Shown here one piece after another: positions 54,970 to 64,000 of a stretch of DNA of 64,000 nt. How positions within the stretch are numbered: position 1 is the stretch's first letter; every line of letters begins with the position of its first letter. The stretch comes from Odontesthes bonariensis. Taxonomy: Eukaryota; Chordata; Actinopteri; Atheriniformes; Atherinopsidae. The notes under the pieces are model-generated. The model had not been told where the DNA came from, made no database searches, and saw only the letters and a list, made by a program, of their open reading frames with translations. Made by a program: the position numbers and the translations under genes. The DNA lies in assembly GCF_027942865.1 (NCBI RefSeq), contig NC_134510.1, positions 30,894,163-30,958,162 of the forward strand, given 5' to 3'.

Positions 54970-57900
54970 TTAATTTTTCTTTCTACGTTGAACCTGAGCG
55001 TATTCACACTCCACTTCCTTTCTCACATTTTTAGGCCCCACTTCTTGATACAGACTTCCCATCTCCAATGCATCACTTACAAAATTTCCACAAACACGCC
55101 CTGCCACACGTTTCTCCTCCTCCATGTAGGACCCACCAGATGGGTCCATGTCAGTTAAGCTCTGCCTCCTCTTTTTCTTGCTCTTGGGCATCCAATTCAC
55201 ACTGGAGTAAATCACATCCTCACCATTCTTCCCTGAGCTTTTACTGACTTCTTCTGCATTGTTTGCTCCAGAACTTGACAAGTTAGTTCCATCTAGCTCA
55301 GAGTAGATTGCAGGGTGGGTAACACCATCCTGTCTCAGCTCACGAGTGTTGACATAAATGTCGTCTTCTGTTGTGTTGGGTACCTACAATTAGAGTGAAA
55401 ACTTGAGAGGTATTGATCATCTCCTAATACCTGCGTATGTACCTGAAACACAAATTCAAAGCCAGAGTACCTCATTTCCCCCTCTTATTGGATGTTGAGC
55501 TGGAGCATCTGTATCTATTTCACCTCTGGGTGGACTCTTGTTGTGATTCCTCTGAAACCTGAAAAATAGAGTTGGGTTCATTTTTTAGTCCAAAGAAAGA
55601 TGCTACAAAGAAAGCAAAACATTCTAGTTGCTGAAACAGAATATATCTGGATGGTCAACTTTTTCAGCTAAAGTTGGCTTTATTAGGCTTAACTAACGGA
55701 AAGGAAAGAAGTTTATCTCACAGGATTGAAAATAAAAAACAGTTTGAATAAAAGTTACTAAAAGAAGATATTTTGAACTCTTTTTTTGTGTGAATGGCTC
55801 ACCTACCTGATAAGAAACAGCAGGACACAAACTAGTGGAAATAAAATGACAACAGTGGTGATGAACACAGGTAACAGCATTCCATCTGAAATACAAAGTA
55901 CAAGATTGAAAAAATTATTCCAACTGTTTCCAGAAAGTTGGAGAATATGGCGACAGTGCTCTTCTGTGGTTTGCTTGTAGATTTTGAAGCAGTTAATTTA
56001 AGGTGTCCTTTAGGGGAATCTGAAAAATAAGAAGTTGGTTCTTTATACCATTTACAAAGTTTTTGCTCGTTTCTGTTGTGAAATAACAAGTTATATCAGC
56101 TTTGATGAGAGACACCAAAGTTTCACTGTTTGCAGCCTGGCTGAGGTTTTAATGGAGCAGCTCTTCTCCATTAAAATTTAATTCAATTCACCAAGTTACA
56201 ACAAATGGCATCTCAAAGCACTTCAATAATGCAGTCCAATTCCAGCCAAATGGAGTTCAATTCATTGTAATCATAATCCAATCAAATCCTATTTATTAAA
56301 TTCAAAATAAGTCGAATTCAAAAACCCTTTCCTAGCTAAGGAAACCAACAGATTGCAATGAAACTTCTCTTCGGTCCAATCCCCTGTCCTGAGCATGCAT
56401 GAGGCAACTGTGGACACAAACGACTCCCTTTTAACAGGAAGAAACCTCTAGCAGAACCAGACTCATGAAGGGTGGCCATCCGCCTCGACCAGCTGGGGTT
56501 TGAGAAGACAGAAAAGAAGGCACAACAAACACAATAACACCATTTAGAGGAAGAAGAGAATGGTAGTTAATTGGCACAGTACAAACAATACACCCCAACA
56601 TTGTTGCAATAAGACTATAAAACTGAATGAAAGTCGTTCAAACTTGGTTGGGTGTTCAGGAAAAATTGCAAAGACGTATGAACAACAAACTCATTTAGTT
56701 AAGGGTGTGAGTGAGGCATTATAGGTCAGAGCAAACATGGACACAGTATGAAGACAAAGGTCTTGAAATAAGTACAATAAAGTATCTCTAAAATGAGGTA
56801 CCTACACTGAACATCTATTTGCTTGTTGCTGGAACGTCCAACTCCAAGATCATTTGTGGCTTTGCAGAAAAAAGGTTCTTTGACTTTTGAGGCTTCAATG
56901 TTCAAAACATGTCCAGTCCCAATAAAAGCCTCCTGGTCTCCATCAGCTCTGTACCAGGTGTAGTTTTTTACTGGAGGGTTGGCATCACTGCTGCATGTTA
57001 GAGTCACATTACTGTTCTCTGGTACCGGACCAGAGGGACTGACTGACGCTGTGGTGTTTTTAGGAGGATCTGAAATATAAATGATGAAAGATGCACATTA
57101 TTGGTATGTATCGAGTGTTACATTATTTGTAATAGTTTCCAATTTAGAAAAGCAAACTATTGTTTTTTTCTTTTGTTGTTGTTATTATAAAGTAGGAGGC
57201 ATTTAATCTTCTCTTTCATGAACTCTTCATGAAAGTTTCAATAATAATAATGTACCATATCGTATTCCTTTCTTATGGTCCACAGGTCGCCCTCTGAGAA
57301 CTTCTGGTCTAGCAAATACTGCATTGTGTTGGTTTCCATGGAAACCAAGACAGAAACTGAGTATTTAATGGGGCAGCGTAATAAACATCTTGGGAATCCT
57401 CAACATTTGAAATTACAAATAGAATCATTTTCATGCCCTCTGCTCCCATAATGTCATAAAACGTTGACACTTAACTCTTTCTACCCTTTAACTGACCTGT
57501 TGGATTGTTAAACTGAACCTGTCAGCCTGCACAAGACATAGACTGACTGGGAATTTCTAACAGCTCAAAATAAAAGATATTGTTTGCAGGAAGAAAAGGC
57601 TGGTAGTCAATATGCACAGTACAAACAATACACCCCACCACACCCCAACAATGTTGGAAACTGTGAACTTCTGTCCTTATTGGAAAACAGCTTTTGAAAA
57701 AGCAGAAGTTATTTTCAGTCAAATGGATCACAAATGTCATAAAAACCTGATCATGCTAAATTTTTAGGAATAAAACTGTAAAACTGAATGAAACTGGTAC
57801 AAACTTGTTTGGGTGTTCAGGAAAAATTGCAAAGACGTATGAACAACAAACCCATTTAGTTAAGGGTGTGAGTGAGGTATTAACGGTCAGAGCAAACATG

Positions 57901-60410
57901 GACACAGAATGAAGACAAAGGTCTTGAAATAAGTACAATAAAGTATCTCTAAAATGAGGTACCTACACTGAACATCTATTTGCTTGTTGCTGGAACGTCC
58001 AACTCCAAGATCATTTGTGGCTTTGCAGAAAAAAGGTTCTTTGACTTTTGAGGCTTCAATGTTCAAAACACGTCCAGTCCCAATAAAAGCCTCCTGGTCT
58101 CCATCAGCTCTGTACCAGGTGTAGTTTTTAACTGGAGGGTTGGCATCACTGCTGCATGTTAGAGTCACATTACTGTTCTCTGGTACCGGACCAGAGGGAC
58201 TGACTGACACTCTGGTGTCTTTAGGTGAATCTGAAAAATTAGAAGTTGGTTATTTCTTTAATTTCCACAGTTTTTGCTCGTATCTGTAGTGAAATAACAA
58301 GTTATATCAGGTATGATGAGAGACACCAAAGTTCAACTGTTTGCATCCTGACTGAAGTTTTAATGGAGCAGCTCTTCTCCATTAAAATCTGAACAAACAT
58401 TTTCTAAATCCTTAACACTGACTACAGTTGTACTGCCATGGACACAGAATGAAGACAAACATCGATGTTCGTGTGATGATAATTGATCGGCCAAACTGAT
58501 GAAACCTTTAGCCCGAAGTGTTTCAATTGTTTATTAGAGGATACATTCATGACTTTCGAGGTTTGAGAGCAACACGATTATCTTACATACATGAAAAGTT
58601 ATTGTTCAATTGGTAAGCAACTCACTAATGTCACTCACTTCTGTTGTAAATTTTCAAATCATTAGTGGTTGGTTAAATAAATGATAAGCTACTTCATGTT
58701 AAAGGTAATAGGCCTCCTAGAACATGCATTTTAACAATGGAGTTCACTTAGAGCATTTGGTTATGAGCTCGTTCTTTTCTTTTTACCCAAATAGACAGAT
58801 TTCACATTCAAACCTCAGATGAAGCCAGTCATTATTTTCAATAACCATTAATACAATTAATAATGAATCATTTTCTCATTTTGAATAAAAATAGTTTTAG
58901 ATTTAAAGTCCAAAAACTGAAGATATTCAGAAAGCTTTTATATTTTGAGGACATCAGTCGTAAATTGTTTGTGCAGTTTTTTAATTCTTATTTAAACTTT
59001 ACTAAGTAAAGTTCGATAAGTAATAAAATTAACTGAATTATAATTTTACAGTTTAAGTAAAGGACAAATCAACTTACATGAAACAAAAGCTGTTACACTT
59101 CTTTCAGGAGTTATGTTAGTTCTGCCATCTAGTTTCTTGTAGACAGCAGTGCAGGAGATTTTCTGTCCATGATGGAGGTGAGAAGCAGTGAAGGTGTGAA
59201 CGGAGGTCTTCACTTTAGTTTTGTCCTGATTCTCCCGCAGCGTCTCCTGACTTTCACCCAGTTTGGGGGTCCATCTCAGAGTTGGAGGATGAGACGGACA
59301 GATAGCCGGAGCAGAGCACGTCAGACTCACTGAGGATCCCTCCTTCACATTCAGTGTAGATGGAGTCAAAGTCGGTGATGGAAGATTGTCTGGAAGGAAA
59401 GTTTCATTTGAACTGTCAGTGAATAATCATCACTATAGATTTATATTAAATGTTCATTGGAATAAACAAACCATCCTGAAATAGATAAAAGATCATTTTT
59501 ATTGACTAAAATCAAAATTTACCGATGATTGCGATCCCGACTGAGGCCATGTTAAAGTTGTATTTCAAAGCATTTTTGCATTCCAGTCTGAAGTAATATC
59601 TTTTGTTTCTGTGTTCAGAAACTGTATTCAGGGTTGTGGTGCAGTCCTTTTCTCTCAAGTTTCCCTTCAGTTCACCTTTGTTTTTATTTGATTCAGAACT
59701 CTGAAACACAACTTCATTAGTATTGGCATTTTTCCATATGGCTTCACACGTGCCATCTAAGTCTCTGTTGAAACGTGTCTCTATTTCGAAGGAGCAGGGG
59801 ATGGTCACACACGATCCTCTCATGACCTCTACAGTCAAAGGCAGAGTGACCTTAAATTCTACACACAGGACACCTGAAACACAAAACACCAAGTTTTAAA
59901 GAAGAAAAGAAAACACAACTTTACAGCAGTAATTGGCTTTTCATGTTTATATTTTCCTTTAGACTTTTATACAGAGGCCAGTAATGCCAAAAAAAGTGGC
60001 CTTGATTCAAACTTGTACAATATCAATGAGGGACTGAGCGAGGACTGCTGAGCCAGTTTAGTTAACCTGCACCTCATTTTAATGCTGTTAAAATGAGCTG
60101 ATCCCCTCCAAAGTTATCTGTGTTATCATGATTTCACAATTATTTCTAGACTTTCATATAACAAGAACATTTTTTTTTTACAAATTATAGAGTATTATTA
60201 TAGTGTCCAGACATTTTGGTTGTTTATTGCATCTTCTGTTCTGAACGATATTATCAGATATCAAGACACCAAACGGAATAGTTTAAATTTTCAATACTTA
60301 ATGATCTTAGCTTCAAATGATATTAAAATATTTACAAACCAGCTGTTAATGGACAACAACTTACCCTTCAGCAGACAGCCTGTGAGAAGGAAGGTCAGAG
60401 CTCCAGGCAT
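54970..60410 (-). CDS. CD22/siglec-like inhibitory receptor, 605 aa, with duplicated Ig exon and ITIM-type tail
   Basis: Sialic-acid-binding immune receptor by homology. Exons 60410-60365 (signal MPGALTFLLTGCLLK), 59873-59523 (V-set), 59389-59078 (C2), 58230-57967 (C2), 57069-56806 (C2), 55885-55807 (TM), 55558-55471 and 55383-54970 (tail); all phases agree. The V domain has siglec hallmarks: GSCVTIPCSFE, the paired Cys37/Cys42 with Cys93, and YYFRLE, where Arg111 sits at the conserved sialic-acid-binding position. The two membrane-proximal C2 domains are almost identical, a recent duplication. The cytoplasmic tail of about 165 residues has several tyrosine motifs: DIYVNT, AIYSEL, VIYSSV (ITIM), SLYQEV (ITIM-like) and CEYAQV. 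Such motifs recruit SHP-1/SHP-2 in CD22. It is on the same strand as the other siglec-like gene. Orthology to CD22 is suggested by the tail and the FFAR neighbour but is not proven. Confidence 0.88.
56165..56560. repeat. Fish-type dispersed repeat in intron of the CD22-like gene
   Basis: Contains the widely dispersed teleost sequence around 56425-56510: CTCCCTTTTAACAGGAAGAA, then CCTCTAGCAGAACCAGACTC and GGTGGCCATCCGCCTCGACC. It is preceded by AATTCAATT-rich sequence, as usual for this family. The copy is diverged. It lies between the tandem-duplicated block and the TM exon. Confidence 0.65.
56630..58230 (-). repeat. Tandem duplication carrying a C2-set Ig exon
   Basis: The segment about 56630-57066 and the segment about 57780-58227 are nearly identical through intron and exon sequence (for example GGGTGTTCAGGAAAAATTGC occurs in both at about 56650 and 57811). 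Each holds one 264-bp phase-1 Ig exon. The encoded domains differ mainly at the N-terminus (NTTASVS versus DTRVSVS) and at GTGHV versus GTGRV. Between them, 57590-57650 repeats a segment also present at 56561-56610. The duplication is therefore recent or kept uniform by gene conversion. Confidence 0.85.
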
Positions 60411-61270
60411 CTTTTTGTCAGGAAAGAGTCAAGTTTCAAAGATTCTGCAATGTTATACACATGAAACAGTTCACATGTTTGGAGCATTTATCAGCCTTTA
60501 AAATTAAGACGATTTCCTTCGTTTGGATTTGGAAGGAGTAATCATTCAAATTTTATCTATAAAAATTGTGGCTTTCTTCGAAAAAAGATCAAATTGAAAA
60601 TGCTCGACTAAATGTCATGATTTCCTGCAAGTCTGCAGATCTCAGACTTGTTGTCACTTATGAAATAAGAAACTTTTGGATATGAATGTGTTACATAAAT
60701 AAATCAGAAATTAGAAATATTCCATGAGGAAATCGAGCAAAAAGGGAAATGTTGCCACTTAAGTTACTGCAGACATACATTTTCAGCTTTTCAAAACAAT
60801 TTCAGCAAAATTGATGAAAAACTAATTCACTGAGTTGACAAAAACTGAAACAATTAATTTAAGATTTAATGCCACTTGTTCAAATTTGATAATTAGCTTC
60901 TTTTTTTTTTATGATGCACACATGATATACTGTACAAAGCATCCTGGACTGACAGTTTTTAAATGTCAAAATTCATAAAATATCTTACCTCTTTAAATGG
61001 AAGTATCACACTAGTTTCCTTGTCTTCAGGCTTTGTTAATACGATGATTAGTTTAAACCTCAATAAAATTACAGAAGCACAACTACATACTTTCTTTTGT
61101 TAACTGTTCATTTTCATTTGTACCTTGTCGAAGACAAAGTGACTGAATTTTCATAATATCTGTCGACAAATCAACTTCCTCAATAGGGAGGTTACATTTT
61201 AAAGAACTCAAGAATTCAATTTAAAATTAGGAACTCACCAACAAGTGTGAAAATAACTTGCACTTTTTAC
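60411..61270. other. AT-rich upstream region of the CD22-like gene
   Basis: No coding exon recognised. It probably holds 5'UTR or promoter sequence for the start at 60410; no clear TATA box was identified. Confidence 0.4.
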
Positions 61271-61325
61271 CAGAAACAGCAGTTAGCAGCAACACCACTC
61301 TTTGGTCATTATAATTCTGCTGCAT
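61271..61325 (-). CDS. Orphan signal-peptide-like exon upstream of the CD22-like gene
   Basis: The minus strand reads MQQNYNDQRVVLLLTAVS plus one base, then a GT donor (TTTCTG|GTAAAA). The hydrophobic stretch VVLLLTAVS is typical of a leader. It ends in phase 1, exactly the phase the V-set exon at 59873 needs (G + GT), so it could be an alternative first exon of the 605-aa gene, or the remnant first exon of a lost siglec copy. There is no transcript evidence. Confidence 0.35.
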
Positions 61326-63590
61326 ATTTAACATCACTGTCATTAAACATTTACTGAATAAAAACGTTTAAGGATTAATGTTTTACTTTGATCCAGAGGT
61401 TTAAGACGAAAACAACCAGTAATAAGTTTATCTCTGGTTATATTTGATGAAACAAGGTCACATGGTGTCATGGAGCAGGGACTGTAGCCCTTGTCACTCA
61501 ACTTTGAAGCAAAGGCTGATGTACCTTTGTTGCTCACCAGTGTCACATGTTGATCAGCCGCTAACATACCTCTTAACTGGCAAGGAGGTAGTAAAAGTGG
61601 TGAAATGGTCTGTGAGTAAGAAAGAGCCTGCATTGCAGCACATACCACTCTAACAAATGAGGCTACCATCACTCACTGTAACTGTTAAACTGCTACATCC
61701 ATAATATCAACATTTGACTCTTCATCAGTGATATTTCCAACATTTCTACTGAACAAATCACTTCCTGTTGTCTTGTCTTAACATTACAGTGTCTAACTCA
61801 AATTATTACAACTTATTCTCTGTTGCTTCCTTAATGGATACTGTCATACAATGTCCTGTCTTTATTAAACTCCAAATCTCATGGCTAAAGTCTTAAAGTA
61901 GCACAACAGATAATCTATTAATCTATATATTGAGCTATGATTCCTAGTTTATGCTTTAGGAAGAGGACCCAGATGCAAGACTACCAGATGAGTAGGCAAA
62001 GACTGGTGGTAAGATGAAGTATGAATTTACTGAAAAAACTAAAGGTGCTGCAGAGGCAGGACCACAAACGGAAAGAGAGATCACTTGGATACTGCTGGTC
62101 GTCAACCTGGTTTGTTCAGAGCTGGCTAACAGAGCTAGTGCCATCCAAATGTAAGGTCTACCATCTTAAAGTAGAATTGAAGCACATACTTGAAAAAATG
62201 AGGAACCCACTAGAAAGCCGAGAAGCGTAAAAATGTGGTTACCAGAAACAGCAACAAGCAGCAGTAACACCTCTTTCTTTCTCAATATGACCTCAGACAA
62301 GTGAATACGCTGTAATTCAGCAAAACACTTTGGAAATGAAATTTCTAAATAAAAACATCTAAAATGGGCTACTATTACAGTCACAAATGTAATATAACTG
62401 TATAACCATTATATAGAAAACATAAAATGTATTTGATAAATATGGATTGTAAAATGAAGAGCATGTAGCATTTAATTAGTCATTTAAATGTTCTTTCTGT
62501 TATGTTTCAAGAATATTAAACTCATGAATAGCTTTTACATACAACCTTAGATATCCTTCTTAGAGTTTTTCATTTTCATTGCCACTGATATTACAGTCAG
62601 TCAGAATCTGTTAAAGAAAACCAAACAAACTTTCTACAAAGTATATTTGCTGACAAAGAATGTTGCACTGAACTTGGACAATATTTGGCTTTTGGTGATT
62701 GAACTTGATCAAGAAACAGTCCAGCATGTCTTTTAATGGTAAATTCACATATTCAGTTAGGGTAATAAACAGATATATCCAAAATATATTAATATGCATG
62801 GAGTCATAGTTTTTGGGCTGACGTGGTTTACAATTCACTGAGAGATATATTGAAGTGCTTCAGCTCACAGCAGAAATGTGGTGAGAAAACAATGGGACAT
62901 GTTCATATAAACACTAAATCAAAATAAGTCACTTTATTTTACACAGGTAGGCTATAATCTTCCCAATATGATAATGCAGTAACTCAGACTTGGTATACAG
63001 GGTCCTGAATGTGATGTTTTACATCACCGAAGGTATACTCTATGCTTCTACAATATGTGGATTTCAAAAAACTAAAACTAAACTAAACTAATATTCATAA
63101 TGTAACTGGAACTACTCTTGTTAATATCAACATTATTTTCATTTTTGTAAGAAATTACACATTCATTGGACTTTGCACGTGTATTATATAAATCCCCAAT
63201 CAGAACCAGAATCTCATCTCATTTTAGACAGATATGCTGGAATATACCAGAATATGATCATAGCTCGAATTCAATATCCACTGTTGCTTCAATTTAACAG
63301 CTGTCCCTGCGTATTTCCCTGTGGATTGCGCACTTCTCTGCTTCAAGTAGGGAAACAACACGATGCAACGCAGCTGAAGATACAAAGGCGAACCACTAAC
63401 CTCGATAAGTGATTGGAAAATATTAAATATCTGAGCAAGTTGTCTAAAAAAGGATGAGAAAATGAGCTAGCTGGTGATTGAAATGACAAATAGTTGGAAA
63501 TAATCGGAGAATACTCTGAATTGGAACGCTGGTTGCGTGCGTATGTCATGGCGCGGATGGTCCATCCGGTTTATCGTTCTCAGCACAAAA
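61326..63590. other. Intergenic DNA upstream of the siglec-like cluster
   Basis: AT-rich. A second leader-like segment lies at 62243-62290 on the minus strand (EVLLLLVAVS, same TTTCTG|GTAA donor), but it has no nearby in-frame ATG. A 109-codon minus-strand ORF at 61343-61672 matches no family I know. No other gene recognised. Confidence 0.4.
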
Positions 63591-63630
63591 ATTCGACTGA
63601 CCGACTTTTCACGGTGCGCGCCTGGCCTGA

Positions 63631-63724
63631 TACGTCATTTTGACGTCACGGGCCGTGAACGACACGTCATTCTTTAATGTGCGCACTCAGAATGATGACG
63701 CAGTAGTCCTTTGAGCTACGTCAC
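63631..63724 (+). promoter_or_regulatory. CRE/ATF-site-dense promoter
   Basis: Within about 95 bases: TACGTCAT (63631-63638), consensus palindromic CRE TGACGTCA (63641-63648), ACGTCAT (63664-63670), TGATGACG (63693-63700) and TACGTCAC (63717-63724). The surroundings are CpG-rich, unlike the AT-rich DNA to the left. Such spacing is typical of CREB/ATF-responsive promoters. It most likely drives the plus-strand gene beginning at the right edge. Confidence 0.65.
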
Positions 63725-63857
63725 AGTCAAGGGGAACGCATCTGTTCGGCAGATAGTTCATTATAGTCCAAGGCTGCTCGAAGTTTACTGTAACAAGCAA
63801 CCCTTTTGGTTTCCAACACTTAGGAACAACAGAAAGTCACTTCTTTGTAGCACAACT

Positions 63858-63881
63858 ATGATTCTCCCAGGATTTATCTAA
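63858..63881 (+). CDS. Possible short upstream ORF in the 5' leader of the right-edge gene
   Basis: An 8-codon ORF including the stop (MILPGFI) about 130 bases downstream of the CRE cluster, followed 60 bases later by another ATG. A short uORF followed by a longer one is the arrangement known for ATF4 and ATF5 mRNAs. Whether this sequence is transcribed leader is inference. Confidence 0.25.
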   Translation: MILPGFI

Positions 63882-63941
63882 TCGCGTCAACACTCCACCG
63901 ACTGCGAGGAGTTGATTCCGTCCATCACAGAGCCACCGTTA

Positions 63942-64000
63942 ATGAAAACCTTTCCGACAAACAGTCGTGCAAATGTTTCAGCTGCTTTTGCCAGGACCAG
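63942..64000 (+). CDS. Partial open frame running off the window
   Basis: Starts MKTFPTNSRANVSAAFARTR with no stop before the window end. It could be the start of the next gene's protein or a second uORF. I recognise no family in the 19 codons visible. Confidence 0.25.
   Translation, partial: MKTFPTNSRANVSAAFART

Noticed and set aside
61343-61672. 109-codon minus-strand ORF
   Set aside because: No family match, no signal peptide or Ig features, no clear splice context.

Overview
The window is vertebrate nuclear DNA from a ray-finned fish, most likely a percomorph teleost. The evidence is GT-AG introns, AT-rich intergenic DNA, a type 1 hepcidin whose mature peptide begins QSHLSLC as in spiny-rayed fishes, and fish-typical dispersed repeats. 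Protein assignments come from reading the translated exons and recalling vertebrate families; no database search was run.

Layout. (1) 1-10.6 kb: hamp (hepcidin, minus strand) in AT-rich DNA, then a gene desert with one doubtful 84-codon ORF. (2) 10.6-22.1 kb: usf2 (minus strand, ten coding exons, 305 aa); USF proteins are known regulators of mammalian HAMP. (3) 24.6-29 kb: etfb (plus, six exons, 254 aa), the beta subunit of mitochondrial electron transfer flavoprotein. (4) 31.1-37.0 kb: a twelve-exon Ig/fibronectin-III membrane protein (plus, 699 aa), named vsig10l from architecture and from its place next to etfb. (5) 37-39.2 kb: a repeat cluster with a solo LTR and a decayed Tc1-like transposon carrying a nested LINE/SINE tail. 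(6) 43.2-45.2 kb: lim2 (lens MP20, plus). (7) 45.7-46.6 kb: a free fatty acid receptor 2/3-like GPCR (minus). (8) 48.5-60.4 kb: two minus-strand siglec-family genes. One (518 aa) lacks the sialic-acid arginine. The other (605 aa) keeps it, has an ITIM-type tail, and has a freshly duplicated Ig exon. Two signal-peptide-like exons lie upstream of it. (9) 63.5-64 kb: a CRE-rich promoter and probable 5' leader of a plus-strand gene that runs off the window.

The gene order joins neighbours that human chr19q13 keeps in separate places: HAMP-USF2 with MAG/CD22-FFAR, and ETFB-VSIG10L-LIM2-SIGLEC. This suggests one ancestral block. At least four short inverted-repeat elements flanked by TTAA are scattered through it. 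One sits cleanly inside a LINE fragment, which fixes its target site; another is a 691-bp near-perfect foldback. I found no wholly new biological system. The least-described material is the siglec locus (exon duplication, candidate alternative leader exons), the TTAA elements with their hairpins, and the CRE-dense promoter at the right edge.
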